A DNA stretch of 64,000 nucleotides from Combretum micranthum (Eukaryota > Streptophyta > Magnoliopsida > Myrtales > Combretaceae): positions 124,001 through 188,000 of the forward strand of contig JAMXBD010001589.1 in NCBI GenBank assembly GCA_024138025.1. Reading direction: 5' to 3'. The notes under the pieces were generated by a model, which was not told where the DNA came from, did not search any database, and saw only the letters and a list, made by a program, of their open reading frames with translations. This document shows, piece after piece, positions 36,826 through 48,339 of the stretch. How positions within the stretch are numbered: position 1 is the first letter of the stretch; each line of letters opens with the position of its first letter. The translations under genes and the position numbers were made by a program.

Positions 36826-37720
36826 TTTAAAATGAATTATTTTTAAATATGATTTTGATGAGAACAAAAGTTATGTAATGATAAATTGATAAAATTGATA
36901 AAGAGAAATGAATATATAAATCTACCTTGTGTGTATGTGTGTGCCATGTTTATTCTTATAGGAACAGCATCGACAAGCTAGTACATATGGGAACAACGAG
37001 CCAGTCTAGAAAAGTCCAACATAAGAAGCAGTCGAGCCCTAAATATAAAGGCATGACAAAGGCAAGATGAAGCAAGTTTTGGGCGCAACACAAGAAAGCT
37101 ATGCATCGGCGAGCCCGTGTATATGGGACCGGCAAGCCAGTTCAGTGACCTCCACAAGTTAAGACTATCAAGCCCTAAATTTAGGGTGCAACAAAGGCAT
37201 GACAAAGAAAATCTTAGGGCACGACATATGGTGACCATAGATAGGGCAGCCAGTGGTTCTAAGGACCAACGATCCGATGCTCTATTAAATTCGACCATTG
37301 CATATATTAAATATCACCATATGATAAACAAAATCACCAACGAGCATTAATTTTTTTTATATAGTTATAAATACTCCTAGGCTTGGAGATTTATATAACT
37401 TTTTTAGAAACTCTTGAGAGCTTTCATTTGCAAACAAATAAATAAATGTTCATACTTAGTTTTCTATTCTCTCGTTCATTATTTGTAAATCTTAAGAGAG
37501 AGAAAATCATTCTAGAGCTCTATTTCTTCCTATATTTGTAAATCTTTAAAAGAGCCTCTAGTGAGTAAACTAGGCGAGTCTTTGTATTAACTAGGAAAAA
37601 TTCTAATTAATCAACCTAGAATTAATGGTTAGTCATCTAGAGAAACATACTGGTTGAAATTAGGAATTCTTACTGCTTAAGAAAACAATAAGGAATTTGA
37701 ACGTTGATGTTAATGTCACA
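36826..37720 (+). repeat. Probable 3' LTR of the Sirevirus-like Copia element
   Basis: It follows the polypurine tract, has its own TATA box at 37,365 and a leader-like stretch ending near GATGTTAATGTCACA. The size, near 0.9 kb, fits Sireviruses. The ends are approximate because the 5' LTR is not in the window. Confidence 0.5.
37365..37374 (+). promoter_or_regulatory. TATA box in the Copia LTR
   Basis: TTATAAATAC is followed by TCCTAGGCTTGG and, about 60 bases on, a leader-like sequence. Position within the LTR fits a U3/R boundary. Confidence 0.45.
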
Positions 37721-40170
37721 TAGTATTCTTAATGAGTTTCGATCATTTCAATATTGTATATACATCTCTGTGACACTTGAAATGCCCTTTTGTTAATTAG
37801 CTTTGTTTAGATTGATGTTAATTAAGACTGCTTGTTTGGTTTTTGAGTTGATAATAGAATGCAAAAATTAGTAGCCATTGTAATATACTATTTCCCTTTG
37901 GGTTCAACTTGATCTCACTAGAGTTATAACTACATATATGTCCTGGTGCATTTACTTGTAAAAGTACATGCTTTTGTTTTGAAAGTATTTGAATTAAGTT
38001 AGCATATAAAAGATACAAGTTATCTTTATTTGAGTCAGATGGGCTAAATATAAAAATATAGATACATTTTTACAATCTCATCATCTGTTATGGTGCTATA
38101 ATTTTCTTAATATATTTCAATTTTTATTCCACTTTTGCTTTATTAGATGTTTATAACCTCTATTCAAGTTTGAGTTCTTAGCGCAATTTTTATAAGGAAA
38201 TTTATTTACTTCATTTATACAATCATGAATCAAAATAAGTGGAAATGTTTGAATCTCTTTGACTCATACTCCAAATTAATAAAAAGGAACTTAATTTTGA
38301 TCCTTCTTGACCTTCTTCTATACATATTATATTATGAATTAAGAATTTATATGAAAAAAATAGTTTCTTAATTTTTTTAATTCATTATATATTTCATATT
38401 TTCTACAACTATTATAAGCGCACACACACATATATATATATATATATAATTTTTCAAAAAAAATTTACGTGGCTTAAAAACTTACGTTTTCACCTTCGAT
38501 TTTAGAGAGAGACCCGTGATTGTTTTATGTAGAATCGTGACGTTAAGTACCTTGTTGATAAACACATTTAATATAAATATTTTATGTAACCTATGCAGCC
38601 ATTAGCTTTTGATAAATGATACTCTTTATTACCATTGACTAAGATATTTTCTCTTCCCCATTTTTATCAATCTCTTATAATTGGAGCACACAAATTGTTT
38701 AATCTATTTATGCATATTAGATTGGTTAAATATAGTTTAATCTTTCTTAGTGCATCATATCCAACATTAAAAAAAAAAAAAAAAATCCCATATCCATCTC
38801 TTATTTTACCTTATACAGAAAACCCATAGAAATAGTTGTTCATTCTATTAGCTATTTCCCCAAACTTGTTAGTTGATTGCTTTGTGGTCGTAATTTGCTT
38901 AGTGACATTTCTCCCAAACACCCTATATTTGGATATTGGAGTTTGTTATTGATAATTCTGCAGTTGGAGACCATATAATTAGGAACACGATAAGACCATA
39001 GAGGGTACCAATGGCGTGGATTCAAATTCCTGTCACATCTTAAAAGTCTCGAGGCATGATACAAAACAGAGAAAATTTTTATTAGTAATTGATTCTATAT
39101 CCGACCGCAATGATGTAACATGTGACATGTTGTGTAACACTAAAATCTAATTTGCCAGGTGTCAAAGGCATGCTAGATGTTGTGGCTAGATTTTCTTTTC
39201 AAACCAACCCACACAAGCATTTTCAAAAAGAAATATTTTCGCTCCACTAAGTATGGCCCATTTGATAGGAGAACCTTGTTTGCACCATGGGATAGGCTGA
39301 TAAGGCAACCATCGGCTAACATGTGTACATAAGCACAGTATCAATAGATTGATAAGGGAAATATGGTTTCGTTTGTCCTTTTCTATACTTAGTATCGGAT
39401 GGCCATCATGATCCATCAAACCAGATCCGCCTTAGTATTCCCCCTTTCTAACAGTTGCACAAATACAGACAACCTGTTTGTTTTGCAGAAAAACATTTGA
39501 AACTTTTCAATATTTGCAACAATCAAAACTTCCTAGTTGTTAGATACTATTACTGGAGTCCAAAGTCCGAGGTTGAGTGTTCTTTCTTGAATTTTTAGAT
39601 GCACTACTGCTAAGAATTTCAAGCTTAATCCTCTCTTTAGCTGTTGCAATAATTAGTAGATTATAACAGCAAGATGATGATGAAAGTAGAAACAATGGGC
39701 ACCTACAAGTAGGGGTAAAATACAAATGGAACTATTGGAAATGACATCCTTTTTTTCATATAAAAATCATTTTACTGTTATTCTATTGATATTTTCCATG
39801 TATTTATTTATACAGGTTGTCGATTGTGACCTTTAGTTCTTACCATTAACTATGGCTAATAATCACTAATAACCACAATATCTTGAGATTATGATAATGA
39901 TAATTGACAATAAAGTTTTGAGCATAACAAGTAATAACTTGTAGACTAAGGAAAAACCGTTCTTTGCAAAACCTAACATACACTTTTCATATTACTAGTT
40001 TACATCAGCCTTTTGCATATTGCATTGATATATCTAGAACTTCAACATTTTATTCAACATAAAAGATGAAACAGATAATTGGTCCCAACATTGGACCTCA
40101 AATTAAAGAATTTAACACTACAATCAAGTACTCAAAAACTAAAACAAGTAACAAACTAGAACTATATTAC
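37721..40170. other. Intergenic sequence downstream of CBP60
   Basis: No recognisable gene. It contains an (AC)n(AT)n microsatellite at 38,420-38,450 and a poly-A run near 38,770. Short ORFs here have no domain-like content. The 3' UTR of CBP60 probably occupies the right-hand end, left of 40,475. Confidence 0.5.
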
Positions 40171-40474
40171 ATTCATGGCTGATGACTTTCTATTTCCCTT
40201 ATTCCATTTTGACAGAACAAAGACAAGGAGCTTCCTCTAGGCTTATCAGGGCACTCAAGATGCATCATCATCCGAAACCATGTGGTTACAGACCATCATC
40301 ACATCTTGTTAAGCTGCTTCCAACCTCAAATATCTTAGACAATGAGGCGAGCTCGGTTGATCATTGCTTGCAAGAACTAGCACGTTAAGGATCTTATCAA
40401 CCAGTACTAGGTTATGTCTACATGTTGAAAAGTTTGAAACAACAGGAACTAGAAGGGCTAGAGAGAAACCATGA

Positions 40475-41039
40475 TCATGTCTCATCCAGCTCAACAAGTT
40501 GAGCACGTCTCTCTGCCGCCTTTTTCCTGATAAATATCCCCCATCTAAGAGCTGCCTTCAGCTTAAGCCAGCCGATGACAGCTTTTCCAGATGATTGACC
40601 CCTGCCATCATCAAAGCTAATTTGAAGATGGATTATGCATGTATGCTGATGAGTAGGGAAAACCGTCCTCTGGGATATTGAAAGGAGGAGACTGGCCTTG
40701 GCCCATATTGAATAAACGAAGCAACTGCTGCATATCCTCATTTTCGAGCATGTCATGACTGCGCATACGGATTTCCTCCTCTGGAAAGAATTCATTTACA
40801 TCTCTATAGGGGTTGAGATTGGATGGACCAGCAGCATGAAGTCCCAAAGAGGCAGACTGAGATGGATCGACAGGGGAAACATTTTCAGTTCGCATGACTT
40901 GAGGGTGGTGAGGGGAATTCATCAATGGATTTTGCATAGGGAATAAAGTAGGATCAAAATGAAGAGGATTGTTGAGATTTACATTCTGAGACTGCATTGG
41001 GAATCCAGTGCCTATACCATCACCATATCCTGTAAAAGC
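40475..41039 (-). CDS. CBP60: CBP60 exon 8 (C-terminal region and calmodulin-binding tail)
   Basis: It encodes a variable Met/Asn/Pro-rich region ([18 protein letters not shown] to [11 protein letters not shown]), then an in-frame TAG at about 40,618 and, four bases out of register, [20 protein letters not shown] and the basic tail ending LVELDET and TGA at 40,475. Read literally, the protein would lack its calmodulin-binding tail. Confidence 0.9.
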
Positions 41040-44000
41040 CAAAATATGATTTATAGACTTCATAGTATTCATTAATCTCTAAATTCATAGCCAACCGATC
41101 TAAAAGTCAGAGCCTATTACATCTATTTTGTTTCTATTTATTGGTTAAATTTGAGAGAACTCTTAAGTGTGTGAATATATATTATGTATGGAATGTAAGT
41201 TATGTGAGATCTAAGCGTACCTCCACCACCTTGACCTGAATCCACGGAAGTTTGTTCTGCAGGGACCGGAACTGATAGACTCGGAAGGGAAAGCTGATGG
41301 TCAAATGAAGATGAATAATCTTGAGGGCCCAGTGAAAATTCAGACTGCGTCGGATCAATGTTGCTATTTTCCTTAACATTTAGAAGAGACTTCCCATCAT
41401 ATTGTATCACATGTGCCCAATTCTCATATGCCTTCTTGACTAGGTGTCAACATAGACCTATACGCGAAATAATAGTTAATGAAACTTCAATGAAGTTGCA
41501 ACACACGGCACCGAAAAAAAAAAAAAAAAAAATGTTGCATATCCATGATAGCAAATGGGAAACTCTTCTTCCTATTCAAGAGATAATGATAGTAGAAATT
41601 TAGGAACCAACAATACATGAGCTACTCCAGAAGCTACCTTCTGAGCATCAGATAGTGATTCTGCAGAAATGTACTGTCCCTCAGTAATCAAACCACTAAA
41701 TTCATATATATTGTTGAAAACAACTCCAACATTTCGTGCATCATCTGGATGGTATACATAAAGTTTCCCACTTAAGACACAGGTCTTCGCATGTTCTACT
41801 AGAACATCCCACATCTTATTAGACATGCCACTTCCAAGGATCTAAAACAAGGTGGGAAAAAACAGTTAGAGGTGGAGAATATACAATTTTCCAGAGTGGA
41901 AACTTGAAATAAAAGAATATTTAGATTCTTACATTTCTTAATCTCTGGGAATCTCTGACAACAAGTCTTAGGAAATCTTCAACCGTGAAAATGCCGGCCT
42001 TATTAAGCCTCTTATGAAATGATCCATCCTTGCCGATTTTTTCTAGCCTCCAGACCTCATCATTCAGTGAAGGTGGGTAGTGCTTTTTGTATACTGTCAA
42101 TAAGAGGAAACTGGATAACAACTTATAGTAGTAGATAGCAACTGAATCGAAAAGTATATTTTGTTTGTTTCATGGAAACGTTTCCCTGACTTCTTTCGAC
42201 ATCTGTTATAGGTGGAGTAGAACTTCAAAAATTTTCAAATATCATCATATAAACCTCAATACAATCACTAGTAGCATTTAGTAATAAGTGACAATAGAAG
42301 GTGAATGGTGGCATGTGGTGGTCACTAGTAGCTCTGGCCATGAAAAAATTCTAGAAAACTATGTTAAGATCTTATGGTAACTTGCTTTGACTTATGAACT
42401 TACATTCTCCTCTATGATCCTTGACAGTGAAAGGATCTGTTTTTGCTTCTCGAATGCGGAAGCCTTCGCAAGAACCTGATGAAACTTTCAGACCTAACCT
42501 GAATTTCCTGCTCCTTATCCAGCTCGAGTTATCCGTAAATGTGAGCTCCCCCAATGTTCCTACACCATCCTTTAGCATTACTTGCAGATCGCCAGTTAGA
42601 AGAGGCCTTTTGCCGTCACGTTCTTTCACTATATGACTGTCGAATTCTTCTTGAGTCCAGTTTTCATCGTTCTCATTGTTGAAATCACCTTCAAGTACAA
42701 CACATCAAGTTTTGCAGAGGATTCGGGACCTGAGGTAACGACGCGGCCTGTTGTTGCATCGGTTAGGACGATATGGATGGCAGCACCTTGTTCGCCTTCC
42801 ACTTTTCCTCCAGTAAAAAGTGGCAGAGATAGCCTGGACCTGAAGTGCAGCTGCAAGTTTCTTCCATCGGGACCTTCTATCCGTTTTGGAGACGATCTAT
42901 ACATGGAAAACTCGTTACATACAAAAATATAAAGTAATATAATACCAATGTCGAAATCACTACTTGAAATTTTATTGAATCTGAAGTTCAAATTATAAAA
43001 ATCGTTTGAACTTGGAATTTATCACATGTCTACTTTCATTGTTTACACCTAGTGCTCTCGAAACAGAATAATTCACCATATCATCGTTCTAATAACGATG
43101 AATATCACTACAAACTAGTCTATAAAGATAAAAATTCTGCAACGAAAAATATTAAAATAAGTTATGTTTATACAAATAGAATTAGCGATAAAGATTTTTA
43201 CGATAAAATTTACGTTTATTATCTTTAAAACCAAAATTCTTATAGTGATACAGTAAATTTCAACAGTAACAGTTCCACTAAACAATTTTAACAATCTTGG
43301 ACTTCAACTATAAAACTCAACAAGCGAAAATTCGATTGAATATTATATTTAACAATTTCAAATTTCGGTTAAGGGGAAAGAAAAACACTTCAAAATTCTG
43401 ATAGTGGTTTGAGTTTAACACAAGCTTAAAGCATGATATTGTTTATTTTAGATATCATAGTTGAAAAATGTATAGCAAATGTGGAGTTTATCTATTAAAA
43501 AAATTACAGGATTCAGAACTATTGCAATGATAGTAGAACCAAAATAGGAATGATTTTAGCCATGCATTAACAGTATGCAGAATAATAATGATGATAATTC
43601 ACCTTCCAGTAAGCTTGAAAGGGCCGAGTTTTGCTAAAGCACGCTCAACTTCTTCACTCACCTATTAATTAAAACAAGTAAAAACATATTAGGAAATGTT
43701 TAGGAACTCAAATTACTAAACCACGACAAGATTTAATGTAAATAAATAAATAAATAAACTGCCCACTAATCTTTCAAGGTAAATATTCAATTTGTAATAG
43801 GGGTGTTCACAATTCGATTAACAATCCATAGCCTATTTTTTTAACCTAATTGTAATGAATGGTTTTTTAATATCTCTATCCTAAACCAATCAATTATATA
43901 ACGGTTAACCGTTTTTTTAGTTAATTTTTTCGGTTTTTGGTTTTTAACCATTTAACATAATAATTATGCAAAATTTGCAACTAACTTATTTTTAAAATAT

Positions 44001-45901
44001 GTTCATAAAAAAATTAAAGCATTTTTTATAATTATATCAAAAACTATAAATTAAGAATGTAAGACATATAAAAGAGTTGTCAACATGTACTAGTGTTATC
44101 ATGATAATCATTATAATAGCTTTTGTCCTCTGATCTTATCAACCTTAAAGTTGAGCTCAATAAAAAATCTCAATCAATTATGTAAATATTTATAAATTAT
44201 ATATATTTATAAATACAGATCGGTTAACCGAAATTATAGTTTCTAGTTCTATACACCTGTAACTAAAAACTAAAAAAATTAAAAATGCTAATCTAAATCG
44301 AAATCGATAAATTAATTAATATTTTTTTCAAATTAATTTTTCGATTTCAATTCAATTATCTAAGCATTTGCCTTCTTTGCACACTCGTGATTTGTACCAC
44401 GAATCCAGCATATATTTGTGGAAAAAGTCGAACCATTCGCATATACTTATGGGTAAACTTACGCCAACAACCTGATGAAGAATTGAAAGGACACAGACAT
44501 AAAGTTTAAAAAATTTTGAAAAAAGAAAGAAAAGAAATTCTGTGCCTGTCAGAATTGAGGGCTAAGATCAAAATAAAATAACTAGGCAGATGAAAGGGAC
44601 GTCTCTAACATGGGTGCAATTTTGAAGCTTTCCCCTTCTGGGGTGTTTTGTCATTTCAATATTCTTTTTTTTTTTTTTTAATTTTTAAGAGTATCATTGT
44701 AAGGATAGTTATAGAAGAAGAAGAAGAAGCTCAGAAAAGGAAACGTGTCAAAGTTATCTTACCACTTTTCGTAAGATTGGTTCCAAAGATGAGCAAAGTT
44801 TTTGCAAACTATCCACCTTCAGCGCTTCCACAATAACACTGCATCATTGTTAAAAATTCAAACGACCTTTTAAGCCACCATTCTAGAAAATAACCACATC
44901 ATGCAATTCTAAGAAAATATAAACCAACTTATGCAACCATTTAAAATTTTAAAAATAAACATAAAAATTGATATGACAAGTATTTTAACAGTTGAACATG
45001 AATGATTCGAGATCGTTGAATAAACTCAAAAGACATAATGTATAAACATTATCAATATATAAACTAATAAAATAAAAGATATAGTAATAAAACTGCAAGA
45101 TCAATGTTACTAGTAACATATAGAGCACAAGTCACATAAAATTACAAAAACAAAAATTTCAAGTGCAATTCCAATGCTTAGTAACAAGTTATCACAATCT
45201 AAATATTTAGTGTTAAATGATGGTAGGAGATAGGATGCAATAGTCATATAGCAACCACAAACCATGGACTGCCACCTTATTTTAACACCACCACTTAACA
45301 CTAACTCCATGGCCACTTACCATTAACTATTATTAGTAACTCCAACCAAAAAGCATAGATTTAAGGTTGTAATAAATATTAAATTAAGTATAAAAAAAAT
45401 TTTTGTTTGGAGGGGGGCAAAAAAAAAAAAAAAAAAGTCTGCATAAGTGATAATTTTTTTTTTTTAAATTACGTATTAAGTGGTACAAATTGAGAATAAA
45501 TGTATCAGGAGCTACCCATATGTGGTAGACTTGCATTCAAAACTGGGAAGGTATGTTTGGCTTTAAATGCAGATAGTATATATGCATGCATGGAATTAGG
45601 ACTCAGAATAATGTGGAATAAAGGCATGTTATTATGCATCATAATTGTAACTTTTTAGGCTAGCTTGGAGGGTTTAAAATATGCACCTATGATAAATTTT
45701 GCAAAGTTTAAATTACCCATGAAGCAAGTTTTAGTTAAAATACAAAATTTTTTAATAATAATAAAAATAATAAATAAATCATGAAAGTACCTAGCCAAGC
45801 AGGTTTTTTCCTGTCAGGTTGAGCTTCCTCAGCAGAAGCTGGTCCAAACATCTCTTTCCTCTTCCCATATTATTTGATCTCTCCACACAGCTTGTTTGCA
45901 T
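40475..45901 (-). CDS. CBP60: Calmodulin-binding protein 60 (CBP60 B/C/D-type), eight coding exons, with frame breaks
   Basis: CBP60 proteins are plant-specific nuclear calmodulin-binding regulators; several control immune gene expression and salicylic acid synthesis. Exons on the minus strand: 45,901-45,791; 44,838-44,763; 43,661-43,603; 42,896-42,404; 42,093-41,933; 41,841-41,638; 41,457-41,221; 41,039-40,475. All introns are GT-AG. The start [17 protein letters not shown] is the usual B/C/D-clade N-terminus. Then come [18 protein letters not shown], the N-terminal calmod-bind domain ([27 protein letters not shown]), the middle part ([13 protein letters not shown]) and C-terminal part ([16 protein letters not shown]), and a basic tail [17 protein letters not shown]...[14 protein letters not shown], the likely calmodulin-binding site. 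The length of about 630 residues is normal. Apparent single-base losses lie at 45,841, 45,797, 42,701 and 41,443, and a four-base gain at 40,616-40,619. If real, it is a pseudogene; if consensus errors, it is an intact gene. Confidence 0.93.
41221..41457 (-). CDS. CBP60: CBP60 exon 7
   Basis: After acceptor GTATAG the frame gives VYVDT, then a one-base loss (41,443-41,444) creates a stop; in the next frame it continues [40 protein letters not shown] and VDSGQGGG. The donor is GAG|GTACGC. Confidence 0.9.
41638..41841 (-). CDS. CBP60: CBP60 exon 6
   Basis: It encodes [60 protein letters not shown] and LSDAQK. The acceptor is TTTTAG and the donor AAG|GTAGCT. Confidence 0.95.
41933..42093 (-). 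CDS. CBP60: CBP60 exon 5
   Basis: It encodes [39 protein letters not shown] and [13 protein letters not shown] between acceptor TTGACAG and donor AAT|GTAAGA. The frame joins both neighbours. Confidence 0.95.
42404..42896 (-). CDS. CBP60: CBP60 exon 4 (N-terminal calmod-bind domain)
   Basis: It runs from [18 protein letters not shown] through [38 protein letters not shown], a one-base loss at about 42,701, [38 protein letters not shown] and [13 protein letters not shown]. The donor is AAT|GTAAGT. The intron upstream contains a CACTA-like miniature element. Confidence 0.92.
43106..43247. mobile_element. CACTA-like miniature element in CBP60 intron 3
   Basis: It begins CACTACAAACTAG and ends TTCTTATAGTG, imperfect inverted ends of CACTA type; the inside has no ORF. 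Internal words (GATAAAGATTTT, TTACGATAAAATTTACG) resemble those of the element at 53,073-53,215. Flanks TAT and ATA do not form a clean 3-bp duplication. Confidence 0.5.
43603..43661 (-). CDS. CBP60: CBP60 exon 3
   Basis: The acceptor TTAATAG is followed by [19 protein letters not shown] and the donor AAG|GTGAAT. The codon for Arg is split with exon 4. The 1.1-kb intron upstream contains a probable hAT-like insertion. Confidence 0.92.
43799..44262. mobile_element. hAT-like miniature element in CBP60 intron 2
   Basis: The left end is AGGGGTGTTCACAATTCG and the right end CTATACACCTGT, imperfect inverted ends of the GGGGTGTTCA type seen in plant hAT-derived elements. Inside are GGTTAACCG words in both orientations (43,903-43,911 and 44,220-44,230) that could pair. 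I do not see a clear 8-bp target duplication. Confidence 0.4.
44763..44838 (-). CDS. CBP60: CBP60 exon 2
   Basis: The acceptor GATGCAG is followed by coding for [20 protein letters not shown] and ILRKV, and the donor is GTG|GTAAGA. The open frame and splice sites are perfect. The intron before it holds about 950 bases with no other feature. Confidence 0.92.
45791..45901 (-). CDS. CBP60: CBP60 exon 1
   Basis: The ATG at 45,901 gives [20 protein letters not shown], then the frame shifts (C run at 45,841-45,842) into [15 protein letters not shown] second shift (45,797-45,798) is needed for the usual ALAS end to join exon 2. The donor is G|GTACTT at 45,790. Confidence 0.85.
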   Translation of the reverse strand: MQTSCVERSNNMGRGKRCLDQLLLRKLNLTGKNLLG

Positions 45902-45925
45902 CTCCTTCTACCCAAACCCTCTTAA

Positions 45926-45958
<33 letters not shown>
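45926..45958. repeat. CT microsatellite upstream of CBP60
   Basis: This is a (CT)n run of about 33 bases with one TT interruption, 25 bases upstream of the start codon. Confidence 0.9.
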
Positions 45959-46026
45959 AACTACTCTAACAAACTCCTTCACACCAACAGCCACTTCCCA
46001 TTTAAATGTTTACTCAGACAAATTGA

Positions 46027-46064
46027 ATCCGAGCCGAACCGAACCGAAATCGAACCGAACCGAT
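46027..46064. repeat. GAACC pentamer repeat
   Basis: GAGCC, GAACC, GAACC, GAAATC, GAACC, GAACC and GATCC follow each other about 130 bases upstream of the CBP60 start codon. Confidence 0.8.
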
Positions 46065-46570
46065 CCCCAACCGTACTTCACTTAAAATAAGCTCCAACCA
46101 CAAAAGTTAAGATGGGACTAGAGGTTTAACTGACTGCAAACAAACTTAACTTCTTTCTCTTCAACACCACTTGGCTTTCCTCTTCAACTGTTTTCTGACA
46201 AATCTCAATAGTGACATAACTGAAGAATAGAATCACTCATTTTTTTACTCTCCCTGCCTCCCTCTCTCTTCCTCTCCTTCTGTTTGTGTTTAGGGATACT
46301 TCGAAGAAAGTGCCGTGAGGAAAAGAGAATAAATTGAAAATGGACTTGAGGAATCCAATCAGATAGGAGAGAGAAAAAATATTTATAAATTTATAAAAAA
46401 TAAAAAACAAAAACCGGCTTGGAAGGAAAAAAAGAAGTTAAAAATAGATAAATAAATAAAAGATGGCCCAAAAAAAAGAAAAAAAGGGAATTTAAAACAG
46501 GGAGAATCTCAGAAGTTTCCGAGAACGACTGGGAATTTTCTCAGGAAAAAGTTCAATCGTTACGGTCCTA

Positions 46571-46989
46571 CGATGTCATGTTGTTTTGTTGTTTTTTTAG
46601 TCCTTGTTCTGCTTAACAGGGACGGCTTTATCGCTTTACAGGAACAGTATAAAAACACTTGGGTTTTTGTGTGGTTGTGTTTGTTGTGTAGCTTGGGATT
46701 ATCTGATAGGCTGGCTATTAGTATTGGTTTTACTATTGTTGTGCTTAATTGTTTTTTTTCCCCCCCCTATCTATCTAAGCATCTATCTAGCCAAGCCAAA
46801 TGGGACAATTCACATGTGTTAATCAATTTTGAAATTCTGGCTCAAAAGATTGAAATCCCACCATGATAAATATGGTGAAAAAGTGTTTTGACTTTTATCT
46901 CCACATTCACTGTCTCACTATTCCACCCAAGATTCTCAGTTTTAATTTTTATCCAAATGTTTATAAAAATAAATATAATTAAAATTTCA
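46571..46989. other. Gene-free sequence between CBP60 and the repeat mosaic
   Basis: A 97-codon open frame at 46,573-46,866 is hydrophobic and low in complexity, with no domain I recognise and no supporting context; I do not call it a gene. Confidence 0.4.
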
Positions 46990-47323
46990 ATGTGGTCCTA
47001 TCAAAGGTGAGCAAACCTGGTTATGATCGTATGCAAATATTTCATTTGAGCCAATAGATGTGCTATAGAGAAAGAAATTTCAAAATAACACCCGTTCTAT
47101 AGAAATTAATGCAATGAGTATATCAATAATTAGATAATACCGGATGAAAGTATCACCTTGTCCATTAATCGGATGTCGGTGAGCAAAACCTAGCAAGAGA
47201 AGTGCTATTTTTAGTTCGCAAGTAGCTCATAATTGTATGCAAGTGTTTTGTTTTAGACCAATAAATGCATCACAAATGGAAACTTCAAAATGAAGCTAAA
47301 ATTTGGACCAAAAACGTACCTTT

Positions 47324-47975
47324 CAATAACTTATTGAATATCATTATACTGTACATCATTTATCATTTGGATGTAGCTAGTACCGTACTATCTCTTACAA
47401 ATGACGCTTTTACACTATGTTTGGATCAAAGAAAATAATTCGAGAGAAAAGTTTTAAAAGAAAATACTTATATGAAAAACGTGTGAAAGTTTCAATAACT
47501 TATTGAATATCCTACTATCCATCAATTATTATAAGATGTAATATCATACTATCTTTTACAAATGAGGTTTTCACACTATGTTTGGATCAAGGGAAATAAT
47601 TAGAGAGAAATTTTTTTAAAGAAAAAACCTTATATGAAAACGTGTGAAATTTTAATAACTTATGGAATATCACCCTACTATCCATCAATTATCATATGGA
47701 TGTAATTCATACTATCTTTACAAATAAGGTTTTTGCACTATGTTTGGATCAAAAGGAATTATTAGAGAGAAAAGTCTTAAAAGAAAAAGCCTCATTTGAC
47801 AGCGTGTGAAAACTTCAATAACTTATTGAATATCATCCTACTATCCATCAATTATTATATGGATGTAATACCATACTATCTTTTACAAATGAGGTTTTTA
47901 CACTATGTTTGGATCAAAGGAAATAACGCAGGAGAAAACTTTTGAAAGACAAAAGCCTTATTTGTAAACGTGTGA
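47324..47975. repeat. Tandem array, four units of about 163 bp
   Basis: Units begin near 47,324, 47,493, 47,653 and 47,816 with CAATAACTTATTGAATATC. Each contains CTACTATCCATCAATTAT, GGATGTAAT, ACTATCTTTTACAAATGAGG and CACTATGTTTGGATCAAA, and ends near AACGTGTGAAA. Diverged single copies lie at about 48,355 and 52,840. Confidence 0.85.
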
Positions 47976-48339
47976 GAAAATGAATGGAATAGATTGAGAA
48001 AAATCCCCTCAAACCCACAATTATTTGAGTAGAGTGGGGAGAAAATCAACCAAATTATTGGACTACCATTGAAAAAAAAAAAAAAAGCACTTCTAAACTT
48101 TAGGGTTTTTTTTTTTTAATTTTTATGTACCTTAACATATTTAAAAATATATGGAATTAACTAACCTTTTCATCTCTTCCTTCTCGTTTCATTCTTATCT
48201 GAACAAAAAATTTCCCCTAATTTTGTTTTCCTTCTAATTCTTCGCTTTTATTTTCTTTCATCGCGGCGGAAAGAGAAATATTTTCACATTGTAACTATGA
48301 ATTTCAATTGAAAATGTATTTTTTGGCATTTTGCTTGAT

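Larger units (their letters stand above)
45902..46570 (-). promoter_or_regulatory. 5' leader and proximal upstream region of CBP60
   Basis: Upstream of the ATG lie a GA repeat (transcript sense, 45,926-45,958), a GGTTC-type pentamer repeat and A/G-rich stretches. GA repeats in plant 5' leaders are common binding sites for BPC-type factors, but that role here is inference. I see no convincing TATA box. Confidence 0.4.

Noticed and set aside
40182..40946. Plus-strand ORFs over the CBP60 3' end
   Set aside because: They are antisense to exon 8 of CBP60 or its 3' UTR.
44460..44530. Candidate extra CBP60 exon reading ending in LHQVVG before GTAAG
   Set aside because: The true exon 2 with [13 protein letters not shown] was found at 44,763-44,838, and it joins exon 3 in frame without this segment.
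46573..46866. 97-codon hydrophobic ORF
   Set aside because: It is T-rich and low in complexity, has no domain or conserved neighbour, and overlaps another open frame of similar composition.
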